DNA from: Bacteroides congonensis
GTDB lineage: Bacteria > Bacteroidota > Bacteroidia > Bacteroidales > Bacteroidaceae
Direction of reading: 5' to 3'
DNA length: 64,000 nt
Assembly (NCBI RefSeq): GCF_900130125.1
Contig: NZ_FQXY01000008.1
Location: forward strand, 326,301-390,300
The notes below the pieces were generated by a model that searched no databases, had not been told where the DNA came from, and was given only the letters and a program-made list of their open reading frames with translations. Within the stretch, counting starts at the first letter, position 1. Each line of letters begins with the position of its first letter. Position numbers and translations under genes: made by a program. Positions 1 to 9,500 of this stretch are shown here, one piece after another.

Positions 1-33
1 CTCCTGTATGTGGTCTTCTGAAAATAATACCAT
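1..33 (-). CDS. tdk: Thymidine kinase, 5' end only
   Basis: Only the first 11 codons are in the window. Read on the minus strand from the ATG at 33 they give MVLFSEDHIQE, which I recognise as the start of the Bacteroides thymidine kinase, just ahead of its Walker A region. The enzyme phosphorylates thymidine in the salvage pathway. It is divergent from the gene at 168, and a -7 promoter element lies at 71-78. The call rests on a short stretch plus the usual neighbourhood (tdk beside rsmI in Bacteroides). Confidence 0.72.
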   Translation of the reverse strand, partial: MVLFSEDHIQE

Positions 34-70
34 GTGATTTCGTGCTTTCTTGATTAAATAAATGACTGCA

Positions 71-78
71 CAAAGGTA
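71..78 (-). promoter_or_regulatory. Bacteroides -7 element for tdk
   Basis: On the minus strand this reads TACCTTTG, an exact fit to the Bacteroides -7 consensus TAnnTTTG, 38 bases ahead of the tdk ATG. I see no clear TTG -33 element at the usual spacing. Confidence 0.5.
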
Positions 79-167
79 AACAATTCAATGTGCAAGAACT
101 GTTAAAATATCCATTATTTTAAGTTATTGCATAAATTATTCCTACATTCGCACCATATTAATAATGG

Positions 168-734
168 ATGAACATGAAACAGAAGCTATTAACAGATATC
201 GAACTGGATGTTCATGAGTTGAAGTATCTCATGGAGTCTTTTTCCAAAGAGCCGACTCAGACTCTGTCTGAACTGTTGAAGCGGAGTATTGCGCGTATGC
301 AGGGACGTCTGGATGAACTGTCGCAGGAGGTAGATGCTGTTGAGGTGGAATCTGTTGTTGTGGAAGAAGATGAAGCAGGCGATTCTCTTATCGCAGAAGA
401 GAAACCGGTTATAACGGAAGAAGTGCCTGTCGTCGAGGAAGAGCCTGTTATTGATAAGAAGGAAGAACTTAAATCCGCAGTGTTGGGAGAAAGCATCAAA
501 TTGGCTGCCGGCCTGCGCCATTCTATCAGCCTGAATGATTCTTTCCGTTTCTCACGCGAATTATTTAAAGGGGATACTGATTTGATGAATCGTGTGGTCG
601 AACAGATTTCGGTAATGAGTTCTTATAAGACTGCTGTCGCCTTCCTTTCTTCGAAAATTGAAATAGACGAAGAGAAAGAAGCGGTAGTTGACTTTCTGGA
701 TCTACTAAAGAAGTATTTTAACCAATCAGCATAA
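168..734 (+). CDS. Conserved Bacteroides protein with acidic linker, function unknown
   Basis: 188 residues, no signal peptide or membrane segment. The N-terminal ~60 residues are helical (ELDVHELKYLMESF). A Glu/Val-rich acidic linker spans about 58-98. A compact helical C-terminal domain (about 100-185) holds the conserved-looking stretch ISLNDSFRFSRELFKGD. That stretch is familiar from uncharacterised Bacteroidales proteins encoded next to rsmI. The stop lies 11 bases before the rsmI ATG, so the two are probably co-transcribed. An ATG at 164 is in another frame. The domain layout suggests a scaffold or adaptor, but that is only a guess. Confidence 0.8.
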   Translation: MNMKQKLLTDIELDVHELKYLMESFSKEPTQTLSELLKRSIARMQGRLDELSQEVDAVEVESVVVEEDEAGDSLIAEEKPVITEEVPVVEEEPVIDKKEELKSAVLGESIKLAAGLRHSISLNDSFRFSRELFKGDTDLMNRVVEQISVMSSYKTAVAFLSSKIEIDEEKEAVVDFLDLLKKYFNQSA

Positions 735-745
735 ACAAAAAGGAT

Positions 746-1420
746 ATGGGAAAGTTGTATGTAGTACCTACGCCGGTAGGAAATCTTGAGGACATGACCT
801 TTCGGGCTATCAAAGTCCTGAAAGAGGTCGACTTGATTCTGGCAGAGGATACGCGTACTTCCGGTATCTTGCTGAAACACTTTGAAATAAAGAATGCAAT
901 GCAATCCCACCACAAATTTAATGAACATAAAACGGTGGAAAGTGTTGTTAATAAAATAAGGGGCGGTGCATCGGTTGCGTTGATTTCGGATGCCGGAACG
1001 CCCGGGATTTCTGATCCTGGATTCCTGGTGGTTCGTGAATGTGTGCGCAATGGCATTGAGGTGCAGTGCTTGCCGGGAGCAACGGCTTTTGTTCCGGCAC
1101 TCGTAGCATCGGGATTGCCGAACGAGAAATTTTGCTTCGAGGGTTTTTTGCCCCAAAAGAAAGGACGTCAGACACGACTGAAGGCATTAGCAGAAGAACG
1201 CCGTACGATGGTGTTTTATGAATCGCCCCACCGTCTGTTGAAGACGTTGACACAGTTTGCCGAATATTTCGGTGCTGAACGTCAGGCAACCGTGTCGCGC
1301 GAAATATCCAAGCTCCATGAGGAGACGGTACGCGGCAGTCTGACAGAGTTGATAGAACACTTTACCGCCACCGAACCACGGGGCGAGATTGTGATAGTAT
1401 TGGCAGGAATAGACGATTAA
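746..1420 (+). CDS. rsmI: 16S rRNA (cytidine-1402-2'-O)-methyltransferase RsmI
   Basis: Uses S-adenosylmethionine to methylate the ribose of C1402 in the decoding centre of 16S rRNA. At 224 residues it is shorter than the E. coli enzyme (about 285), as is usual in Bacteroidetes, which lack part of the C-terminal extension. The tetrapyrrole-methylase-type fold is clear: N-terminal LYVVPTPVGNLEDMTFRA, the AEDTRTSGILLKHF stretch near residues 34-48, and the SAM-binding ALISDAGTPGISDPG loop near residues 78-92. It follows the preceding gene after 11 bases. Cytoplasmic housekeeping gene. Confidence 0.97.
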   Translation: MGKLYVVPTPVGNLEDMTFRAIKVLKEVDLILAEDTRTSGILLKHFEIKNAMQSHHKFNEHKTVESVVNKIRGGASVALISDAGTPGISDPGFLVVRECVRNGIEVQCLPGATAFVPALVASGLPNEKFCFEGFLPQKKGRQTRLKALAEERRTMVFYESPHRLLKTLTQFAEYFGAERQATVSREISKLHEETVRGSLTELIEHFTATEPRGEIVIVLAGIDD

Positions 1421-1454
1421 AATAACTTCATTTAAAAACGTAAAACGTAAACGT

Positions 1455-2312
1455 ATGAAAAAGTTAGCAGTTTTATTTGTATGCGCAGCCATGTTGGCTT
1501 CGTGTGATGGCTTTAAAGGTGGAAGCAAAGACCTGAAGGCTGAAAATGATTCTCTATTGATGGAACTGACCCAGCGCAATGCTGAACTGGATGATATGAT
1601 GGGAACTTTCAATGAAGTACAGGAAGGTTTCCGTAAGATCAATGCTGCTGAAAGCCGCGTGGACTTACAACGCGGAACTATAACAGAAAATTCAGCCAGT
1701 GCCAAACAGCAGATCGCTTCTGACATCGAATTCATCTCTAAGCAGATGGAAGAAAACAAAGCACAGATCGCTAAATTGCAGGCTCAGTTAAAGAATAGCA
1801 GTTACAATTCTGCACAAATGAAAAAAGCTGTTGCCGCTTTGACTGCCGAACTGAACGCTAAACAACAGCGTATCGAGGAGCTTCAGACAGAACTGGCTTC
1901 CAAGAATATCCGTATTCAGGAACTGGACGCTGCTGTCAGCGACTTGTCCGCAGCTAAAGAAACATTGGTTGCAGAAAACGAAGCTAAAGCAAAAACCGTT
2001 GCCGAACAGGAAAAGAGCTTGAACGCTGCCTGGTTCGTATTCGGAACGAAATCTGAATTGAAAGCTCAGAAGATTCTTCAGAGCGGAGATGTTCTGAAGA
2101 GCGCTGATTTCAACAAGGATTATTTCACTCAAATCGATATCCGTACGACGAAAGAAATCAAATTGTACTCTAAACGTGCTGAGTTGCTGACTACTCATCC
2201 GTCCGGTTCTTATGAATTGGTAAAAGATGACAAAGGTCAACTGACATTGAAGATTACTAATCCTAATGAATTCTGGAGTGTATCCAGATACTTGGTGATC
2301 CAGGTAAAATAA
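1455..2312 (+). CDS. Coiled-coil lipoprotein
   Basis: 285 residues. The signal peptide ends in a lipobox (AMLASC, Cys17), so it should be lipidated and envelope-anchored. Residues from about 25 to 190 are heptad-rich and hydrophilic (LKAENDSLLMELTQRNAEL, AALTAELNAKQQRIEELQ), predicting a long parallel coiled coil. The last ~90 residues are probably a small beta-rich domain ending NEFWSVSRYLVIQVK. This family is common in Bacteroidales and its role is unknown; a periplasmic spacer or tether is plausible from shape alone. It lies 34 bases after rsmI and is followed by a strong terminator. Confidence 0.85.
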   Translation: MKKLAVLFVCAAMLASCDGFKGGSKDLKAENDSLLMELTQRNAELDDMMGTFNEVQEGFRKINAAESRVDLQRGTITENSASAKQQIASDIEFISKQMEENKAQIAKLQAQLKNSSYNSAQMKKAVAALTAELNAKQQRIEELQTELASKNIRIQELDAAVSDLSAAKETLVAENEAKAKTVAEQEKSLNAAWFVFGTKSELKAQKILQSGDVLKSADFNKDYFTQIDIRTTKEIKLYSKRAELLTTHPSGSYELVKDDKGQLTLKITNPNEFWSVSRYLVIQVK

Positions 2313-2334
2313 GGTAGGATTCCTTTTTTGAATT

Positions 2335-2383
2335 GCCAATGTGCTGATTCCTGAATTCGAGAAATTAGCACATTGGCTTTTTT
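2335..2383 (+). terminator. Rho-independent terminator
   Basis: Perfect 11-bp arms (GCCAATGTGCT at 2335-2345, AGCACATTGGC at 2367-2377) are followed by six Ts. It closes the 168-2312 gene group. Confidence 0.9.
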
Positions 2384-2410
2384 ATTTCTTATATACACCC
2401 ATAGCTACTG

Positions 2411-3103
2411 ATGAAATATAAAAATCTGTTTTTTGATCTTGACGACACTATCTGGGCTTTCTCCCGCAATGCCCGCGATACCTTTGAAGAGGTATATCAG
2501 AAATATGCATTCGACCGTTACTTTGATTCGTTCGACCATTATTATATGCTTTATCAGAAACGAAACACAGAACTTTGGATTGAATATGGCGAAGGGAAGG
2601 TGACGAAAGATGAACTGAACCGTCAGCGTTTCTTTTATCCTTTGCAGGCGGTAGGAGTGAATGATGAGGATTTGGCTGAAAAGTTCTCGAAAGATTTCTT
2701 TGCTGTTATTCCTACAAAAAGCGGTCTGATGCCTTATGCCAGAGAGGTGTTGGAGTATCTTGCCCCTAAATATAATCTGTATATCCTTTCCAATGGCTTT
2801 CGTGAATTGCAATCGCATAAGATGCGTTCGGCGGGTGTGGATGGTTATTTCAAGAAGGTGATTCTTTCGGAAGATCTCGGAGTGTTGAAGCCCCGACCTG
2901 AAATCTTTAATTTTGCCCTGTCTGCCACTCAATCGGAGTTGCGCGAATCGTTGATGATTGGTGACAGTTGGGAAGCTGATATTACCGGAGCGCATGGGAT
3001 AGGGATGCATCAAGCCTTCTACAACGTGACGGAACGGACTACTTTCCCTTTTCTTCCTACTTATCACATCCATTCTCTGAAAGAATTAATGAATTTATTA
3101 TAA
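2411..3103 (+). CDS. YjjG family noncanonical pyrimidine nucleotidase (HAD)
   Basis: A 230-residue HAD-superfamily phosphatase. Motif I is FFDLDDTIW (nucleophile Asp9, acid/base Asp11). Motif II is in ILSNGF near residue 130. Motif III Lys lies in LGVLKPRPEIF, and motif IV is MIGDSWEADI near 182-191. A helical cap sits between motifs I and II. YjjG enzymes hydrolyse nucleoside 5'-monophosphates, including damaged pyrimidines, and thereby clean the nucleotide pool. It is transcribed alone, bounded by the terminator upstream and a hairpin at 3120-3157. Confidence 0.9.
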   Translation: MKYKNLFFDLDDTIWAFSRNARDTFEEVYQKYAFDRYFDSFDHYYMLYQKRNTELWIEYGEGKVTKDELNRQRFFYPLQAVGVNDEDLAEKFSKDFFAVIPTKSGLMPYAREVLEYLAPKYNLYILSNGFRELQSHKMRSAGVDGYFKKVILSEDLGVLKPRPEIFNFALSATQSELRESLMIGDSWEADITGAHGIGMHQAFYNVTERTTFPFLPTYHIHSLKELMNLL

Positions 3104-3119
3104 GTTTTCTGGATTAAGT

Positions 3120-3157
3120 CGTATTTTTGTTGCGTTTAATAAATGCATAAAAATACG
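3120..3157 (+). other. Hairpin between yjjG-like gene and marC
   Basis: Perfect 9-bp arms (CGTATTTTT at 3120-3128, AAAAATACG at 3149-3157) enclose a 20-base loop. There is no T-run after it. The left arm overlaps TATTTTTG (3122-3129), a match to the Bacteroides -7 consensus, so it may instead mark the marC promoter. Its role is undecided. Confidence 0.45.
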
Positions 3158-3165
3158 ATATAATC

Positions 3166-3825
3166 ATGGATAGTACACTTCTGCCTTTTGCTTTACTTTG
3201 CTTCACCTCGTTTTTTACGTTGACCAACCCTTTGGGGACAATGCCCGTCTTTCTGACGATGACTCATGGAATGACGGAGAAAGAGCGTCAGTCGATTGTC
3301 CGTCGCGCCACTATTGTGTCGTTTATCACAATAATGGTTTTTGTCTTTGCCGGCCAGTTCCTTTTTAAGTTCTTCGGTATCTCTACCAACGGATTCCGTA
3401 TTGCCGGGGGAGTGATTATCTTCAAGATAGGCTTCGATATGCTTCAAGCCCGCTATACACCGATGAAGCTGAAAGATGAGGAAATCAAAACGTATGCGGA
3501 TGATATTTCTATTACTCCGCTCGGTATACCTATGTTGTGTGGCCCCGGAGCGATTGCTAATGCTATTGTATTGATGCAGGATGCACATTCCTATGAAATG
3601 AAGGGGATATTGATAGGCACTATTGCCCTGATTTATCTATTGACTTTCTTCATTCTTCGTGCTTCTACGAAGTTGGTGAATGTCCTGGGTGAGACGGGAA
3701 ATAATGTGATGATGCGTCTTATGGGGTTGATCTTGATGGTGATTGCTGTAGAATGTTTCGTGAGCGGGGCGAAGCCGATATTGGTGGATATTGTGAGAGA
3801 GGGGATTGGTGGTATTCTCAAATAA
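3166..3825 (+). CDS. MarC family integral membrane protein
   Basis: 219 residues, strongly hydrophobic, with about six membrane segments. The MarC/UPF0056 hallmarks are visible: FTLTNPLGTMPVFLTMTHGM near the N-terminus, FRIAGGVIIFKIGFDML after the second segment, and the conserved ITPLGIPMLCGPGAI loop at the centre. The family is widespread in inner membranes. Its substrate is unsettled, and the early link to multiple antibiotic resistance has not held up. It is a single gene that converges on the SusD-type locus across a bidirectional terminator. Confidence 0.93.
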   Translation: MDSTLLPFALLCFTSFFTLTNPLGTMPVFLTMTHGMTEKERQSIVRRATIVSFITIMVFVFAGQFLFKFFGISTNGFRIAGGVIIFKIGFDMLQARYTPMKLKDEEIKTYADDISITPLGIPMLCGPGAIANAIVLMQDAHSYEMKGILIGTIALIYLLTFFILRASTKLVNVLGETGNNVMMRLMGLILMVIAVECFVSGAKPILVDIVREGIGGILK

Positions 3826-3898
3826 AACAAAATGAAGATATAACTTTGGTAATTTTTAAATTCTATATATAGAGAAAACTTCTGTTTTATTATAGAAA

Positions 3899-3949
3899 AA
3901 CCGACAGTTTGATTTTAATAATATCAAACTGTCGGTTACATTATGTTTT
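3899..3949. terminator. Bidirectional terminator between marC and the minus-strand SusCD locus
   Basis: Perfect 15-bp arms (AACCGACAGTTTGAT at 3899-3913 and its complement at 3923-3937) with a 9-base loop. They are flanked by an A-run on the left and a T-rich tract on the right, so it can act on both strands. Confidence 0.88.
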
Positions 3950-3976
3950 TTTATAAATGTTCTATTTTAGAATATG

Positions 3977-4885
3977 TCAATAGTTCGTTGATATAATCAT
4001 TTGATAATCACCGAAGCTACCTTCATCAACAGTCAGAGGTCCATTCAATGTTATTGTACCTTTACATGCGTCAATAGTACCAGTGGCTTGATAGGCGACA
4101 TTATTGTAACCACCAACCCATGCAACACTTCCATGAGCAACTATTTGTTTGCTTACTTTTACAGTGTGAGTGCTTGTGTCAATTGTTAATTTTAGAATAC
4201 CATCAGGCTCTACGCCTTCAGCAACTCCATGTATCTCCAGTTCTGTATCTGATGTTTTAACGATTTCTGCCCGATAAGACTCTGCATAAAAGTCATTTAA
4301 TACTACAGGGCCTACAAATTCTTCAAGATCCAATTGACATGCAACCGGATATCTGACGTTGTATGAATAGGCTCTTCCATCAACCTCCCATCCGGTGAAG
4401 AGCTTGTTGTTGAAGTCTGAATATTCATTCCAGCCATATACAACGTAACCGTCCTTTAGAACCGCATTGGTTGTGAAATAAACAATTTCTCCTAGTGTAG
4501 GAGCTTCTTTCCCGAATTGCTGATACACGTTGGCCATATCTATTGATATATCTTTAGGGAATTCTTTAATGTTATCTATGATGACTTTGGAAGTTGTTTT
4601 GCCGTTCACATCAGTGAAAACACATAAGAGTTGCGCATAGTCAAGCATGGAATAATCTCCTTGCTGTTTGGGAATAGATACAGAAACTTTATAATTGCCG
4701 TCTGTTATTCCGGCAGAAAGTACCCCATCAGAGTCGGGTGCACGAACAATGTCAATGACTACTCCTTTTTTTACCTGGTCTATAGGATAAGGGAGGTCTC
4801 TATCGCAACTGACTGTCAGCAATGCCCAAAGGGCAGTTGCTATGAATAATTGTATATATCTCATATTCGTTTTTATTTTCATCAT
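3977..4885 (-). CDS. PUL-type lipoprotein, last gene of the switchable SusCD locus
   Basis: 302 residues. The signal peptide ends in a lipobox (LLTVSC, Cys27), so this is a lipoprotein and probably surface exposed. The rest looks all-beta, with no motif that I can name. It follows the SusD-like gene by only 7 bases, and its position matches the SusE/SusF-type glycan-binding lipoproteins that close many susCD operons. A shorter start at 4864 (MRYIQLF) would keep the signal peptide. Because the SusC gene upstream appears silent in this orientation, this gene is probably off as well. Binding function is inferred from position only. Confidence 0.8.
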   Translation of the reverse strand: MMKIKTNMRYIQLFIATALWALLTVSCDRDLPYPIDQVKKGVVIDIVRAPDSDGVLSAGITDGNYKVSVSIPKQQGDYSMLDYAQLLCVFTDVNGKTTSKVIIDNIKEFPKDISIDMANVYQQFGKEAPTLGEIVYFTTNAVLKDGYVVYGWNEYSDFNNKLFTGWEVDGRAYSYNVRYPVACQLDLEEFVGPVVLNDFYAESYRAEIVKTSDTELEIHGVAEGVEPDGILKLTIDTSTHTVKVSKQIVAHGSVAWVGGYNNVAYQATGTIDACKGTITLNGPLTVDEGSFGDYQMIISTNY

Positions 4886-4892
4886 TAATAGT

Positions 4893-6560
4893 TTATTTAT
4901 CCCAGAATAAAATAGGATTGCTCAAATTTCTTCCTTCGTTAGTAACGTTAGGGTTACGTGTCACTTCCGAACTTGGATACCACATTGCTCTCGGAAAAGC
5001 ATTGATACCTTTTAGTGGAATATTTACCGGCCCTAGTTCCGGATCTTGACTGGTTTTGTAAGGAGATTGAGCATACGTTGCATTCTGAGGCAATAGGGTA
5101 GGATATCCGGTACGACGTATATCGGTATATGCTTCAACTGGATTAAAGAAGTTGGCAATCCATTTTTGAGTCATGACAATGCATAATTTTTCTTCATTAT
5201 TGGCAGCAGTGTCATACTTTCCTAATACTTTTTCCACAAAAGTCTCAATGGATTCATTGCTTATGTCAGGTACATTTGCATCAGAAGCCTTCGCTACTGA
5301 ATTGACGTGATTTATAGAACGTTTAATACCTTCTTCAAGAGCCTCCTTTGCATCTCCGTTTGCATTTCCTGTTAAATATAATTCAGCTAAAAGGAAAGGG
5401 ACTGAATAGGCTTGCAACATCTTTTCGGGTGCCACGCCATTACCGACTTTTGCATCACATTTTCCGCCATTACCATTATCGTATTTTCCTCCACATGGAT
5501 AAATGCCGATAAAAGTAGAAGTTTCCCGCTGGTCATTACTTGCTCCGGAAGCATTGGATGCAAAGAATATGGAAACAAAAGCACCGTCACGGTAATCTGT
5601 AGCATTCTGTGCCTTATCCCCCGCTTTTATTTGGTTTACCCAATAGTATGGGATACGTGGGTCTGTGATGCCTACGAATGGGTTGTTTGTTACATTTAAA
5701 TTCTTTCCACTCATTGTTTCGTAAATCCAGGGACTGATGTAATAAGTGCTTTGACCACCGAGATATTCATCTACATAAGCTTGGTGACGTTCGTCCGGCG
5801 TATCTTTGGCGGTATGTTTGAATTCGAAATCCTCTCCGTCATTCATGAATTTGTTCTCGGAAAGCAGATTGGATAACTTTGTATTCCAGTCTGTTATCTC
5901 ATCTTTAGCTTTTCTTGATTGTACCAATAACTTTAATTTTAAGGTGTTACCCATTCTTACCCATTTCTCAATGTTGCCTTTATATATCAAATCATCGTTT
6001 GCTGGTTTCAATAAATTAGCAGCATTGGGATCTTGCAGATTGCCTATGGCTTCATCTATGAGTGCAAATAATGAATTGTAAATATCTTGGCTACGGTCTA
6101 ATTTGGGAGCATAATTACCTTCTATATCAAATTCAGTGTATGGAATATCTCCCCAAAGATCAACGAGATTGGTAAATGCATAAGCTTTCATTAATTTGCC
6201 TATTCCCGCATAAATCATGTTATTTCCTTCTTCTGCTGCTCTGATAACAGCGTTTGTGTTTTTCAGACCATAAGCGTAACCCTGTAACCAGGTGTTTCCC
6301 AAGGTGGAAGTGGCATTAGTTATGCCATAGTTGTCAACTTCACGGGAGCTCAGATGAAAAACATAAGAAGGTAATGAAGAACCGATGTAACTACCGGCTG
6401 CAAAAGACATGGCTATGTCATATTCAGCCCCGGTTAACACTTTATTCAGTTCTGCACTTGTTGGCTTGTTCGGATTGTCATTAATATCGAGATATTTCGA
6501 ACAACTCGTGCTGACAAGCAGTGTTGCTGTTAAAGCATATAATAATTTGATAATTTTCAT
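4893..6560 (-). CDS. SusD/RagB-like outer-membrane lipoprotein (SusD-like_2 type)
   Basis: 555 residues with signal peptide and lipobox (LLVSTSC, Cys20), then the SusD-like_2 hallmark KYLDINDNPNKPTSAEL. The central helical repeats (LMKAYAFTNLVDLWGDIPYTE) are TPR-like, as in SusD, and the C-terminal VTRNPNVTNEGRNLSNPILFW is typical. SusD proteins cap the SusC channel from outside and capture oligomeric ligands. The stop-to-start gap from the SusC gene is 12 bases and to the next lipoprotein 7 bases, which indicates one operon. Ligand unknown; this subfamily often pairs with transporters for peptides or non-starch ligands. Confidence 0.93.
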   Translation of the reverse strand: MKIIKLLYALTATLLVSTSCSKYLDINDNPNKPTSAELNKVLTGAEYDIAMSFAAGSYIGSSLPSYVFHLSSREVDNYGITNATSTLGNTWLQGYAYGLKNTNAVIRAAEEGNNMIYAGIGKLMKAYAFTNLVDLWGDIPYTEFDIEGNYAPKLDRSQDIYNSLFALIDEAIGNLQDPNAANLLKPANDDLIYKGNIEKWVRMGNTLKLKLLVQSRKAKDEITDWNTKLSNLLSENKFMNDGEDFEFKHTAKDTPDERHQAYVDEYLGGQSTYYISPWIYETMSGKNLNVTNNPFVGITDPRIPYYWVNQIKAGDKAQNATDYRDGAFVSIFFASNASGASNDQRETSTFIGIYPCGGKYDNGNGGKCDAKVGNGVAPEKMLQAYSVPFLLAELYLTGNANGDAKEALEEGIKRSINHVNSVAKASDANVPDISNESIETFVEKVLGKYDTAANNEEKLCIVMTQKWIANFFNPVEAYTDIRRTGYPTLLPQNATYAQSPYKTSQDPELGPVNIPLKGINAFPRAMWYPSSEVTRNPNVTNEGRNLSNPILFWDK

Positions 6561-6572
6561 ACTTTATTTTTA

Positions 6573-9500
6573 TTAGAATGTGAGTTTGAGATTAAAGCCG
6601 TAACGTCTTGTGTTAGGGGCTGAGGTGTAATCAATTCCTTGTACGTTGCCGCCACCATAACTGCTTGCTGTTGGATCGTAATTAGAATATTTAGGAACGT
6701 TGGGAGCAAAATACCAAAGGTTGCGGGCTACAAATGATATAGTTGCCGAACCGATAAAAGTTTTTGCCAACCAGGATTTAGGAAGTTGGTACCCAATGCT
6801 TAACTCTCTTAAGCGGAAAGTCGTAGCATCATAAACAGATGCTTCATCTACCCCGTTGGTTGCAAATGTAGACACACTGGTACCCGGCGAGAACCATAAG
6901 TCAAGTTCCTTCATTTGAACATTGTTGGGGATTTTATTTCCATTTCCGTCTAGCAACGGTTTTTTCGTGGAAGGATCAGCCAAGTATCCGGGCAAGATAC
7001 GGGAACCATAACGGTCTTCTGTGTCTTTGGTAACACCACGTCCCAATAAGTCAGGAATGTATGAAGTCCAGACGCAACCACCAATTTGTGCATCGAACAT
7101 GAATGACAATGAGAAACCTTTGTAGGTAAATGTATTGTTCAAGCTAAGTTTGCAATCTGGAGCAGGATCTCCTAAGTCGCCTTCTTCATCTGCTATGAGA
7201 TAAGCCCCGGAGTTTGGATCCACCAGATAATTGCCCTCTTCATCACGCGCAAAAACTTGTCCTACCAGCATTCCATAAGGTTTGCCTACTTCAAGAACGG
7301 CTTTTGGTGTTGCAAAACCTGTATTTAAAGAAACTCGTTCTACTCCTTCTGCCAATTCTTTTACTTCACTTCGGTTTTGGGTATAAGTAAAGTACATATC
7401 CCATTTGAAATCTTTATTTAAAATAGGTATAACATTCAATCCTATTTCAATACCATGGTTATTCATTTTACCAAAGTTGGTATAATAGCTCCCGTACCCG
7501 GTAGAGTATGGAAGGCTTAATGGAGCGATTTGATTAGTGGAGTTACGATTGTACCAGGTGAAATCAACATTTACGCGGCTTTTTAAGAATTGTAATTCAG
7601 CTCCAAATTCAACCTCTGATGTAAATTCCGGTTTTAAATCGGGGTCAAACATGGAAGATGGTAATGATAATATTGGTTGGCCGTTAAAGGGTTGCCCCAA
7701 AGTAAATGTACCATTTTTATAGTATGCGCCCGCATCATTACCAACTTTAGCCCAACTTAATCGCACTTTACCGAATTTGATAATATCTTCATTTATATGA
7801 AATGCATCTGTAAATACAAACGAACCTGCAATTGACGGATAGAAGAAACTACGATGATTTTTGGGTAGCGTGGATGAAAAGTCATTACGTCCTGTGATAT
7901 TCAAGAATGCATAATTCTTGTAATCCAATGTAACATCTCCAAATAATGCCCATAAACGGGTTCTTGTATATTCTTCTTCCGATGTTTGTGATTCTGTATT
8001 ATTTATATTGTAAACTCCCGGAGACATAATGTTCATACCCTTTGTCAGAGTTTCGTTAGCGGTGAATTGATTCACATTATGTCCCAAAGTCGCTTTCAGC
8101 CCAAAATCTTTATGAACCGGAATATTGAAACGTAACAGTAAAGTTGATTCTATTTCTTGTGTATCATAAGTAGAAACAAGAATACGTCCTTTCCCACCCA
8201 AAGCTCTTGAACCTAAATTTAAAACCTCCTTACGATCCATTTTATAATCATTGATACCAACGCGATAGTCAACTGAAAGCCATTTTGTAATATCATAACC
8301 CATATTTACATTTGCTATAGTTCTATCCATTTGAGTGTTGATCGTATTATACTTCCAGGACCAAATCGGATTATCTGCCTGATCGCCCACAAAGAATAAA
8401 GATTTATGGTCAGGTGTTTCATAAGGTAGTGACATATCCCAGTTACGTCCAAGGATTAAAGCACGTGCAAATGAAGAGGCGCCAATACCGCTGGATTGAT
8501 TGTTACCGAACATCGGACCATTTTGCTCGTTTCTTGAAAAAGAGACATTTCCTCCGATACGTACTCCGTTAGCTAAAGTCTGGTTTCCACCGACACTGAT
8601 AGAATAACGACTAAAGTCAGCATAAGGTATGTAACTATCTTGATCCATTTTGGATAAAGTTGCAGTAAAGTTACCGGTTTCGGTATATCTGTTGAAGTTT
8701 AATGAAAGATCATATATTCCTCCCAGCTCGAACAGATCTTTGACATTGTTTTTATATGCTTTATAAGGTATAGTTTGGGGAAGATTCGGATAGGCTTTTC
8801 CATAAGCATTAGCAGCATATATACTCAAAGGCACCTCTGTTACATCTGTAAAAGCCGCTCCCCAAGAACCGTTTGCACCCCCTGGAATAAAATCATTACC
8901 TGTACCGAAAGAATTTTGATATTCAGGCAAACCTGCTATTTGTTCGATCGTGTAGGATGCATTTAAGGTGATTTCCATACCTTTTCCAGCTTTTTTCTTA
9001 CTTTTTGAACCTGTTTTTGTTGTGATAAGCACTACACCATTGGCAGCACGTGAACCGTACAGGGCGGCTGCTGCTGCACCTTTTAATACGTTCATTGATT
9101 CAATATCGTTCGGGTCAAGTGTGGAAATACCACTACCGTAAGCACCACCGGCATCGGTAGCTTGATTTGAAGAAGCAACTTCCGTGTTACTATAGGGAAC
9201 ACCATCAACTATATATAATGGTTGATTGTTTCCTAAAAACGATGAGTTGCCTCGAATGGTCATACGTGTGGCCGAACCGGCAGCACCAGAGGGTGAATTA
9301 ATCGAAACACCGGGTATTTTTCCATCTAAAGAACGTATTAAGTCCGGTTCTGCTTTTTGGATAGCTTCATCTGCATCAACCTTGGATACAGAATATCCTA
9401 ATGAACGTTCTGCTCGTTGAATTCCGACTGCAGTAACTACAATCTCATCAAGTTTTTGAGAATCAGACTTTAAAATAATCTTTAATACTGGCTTTATAGC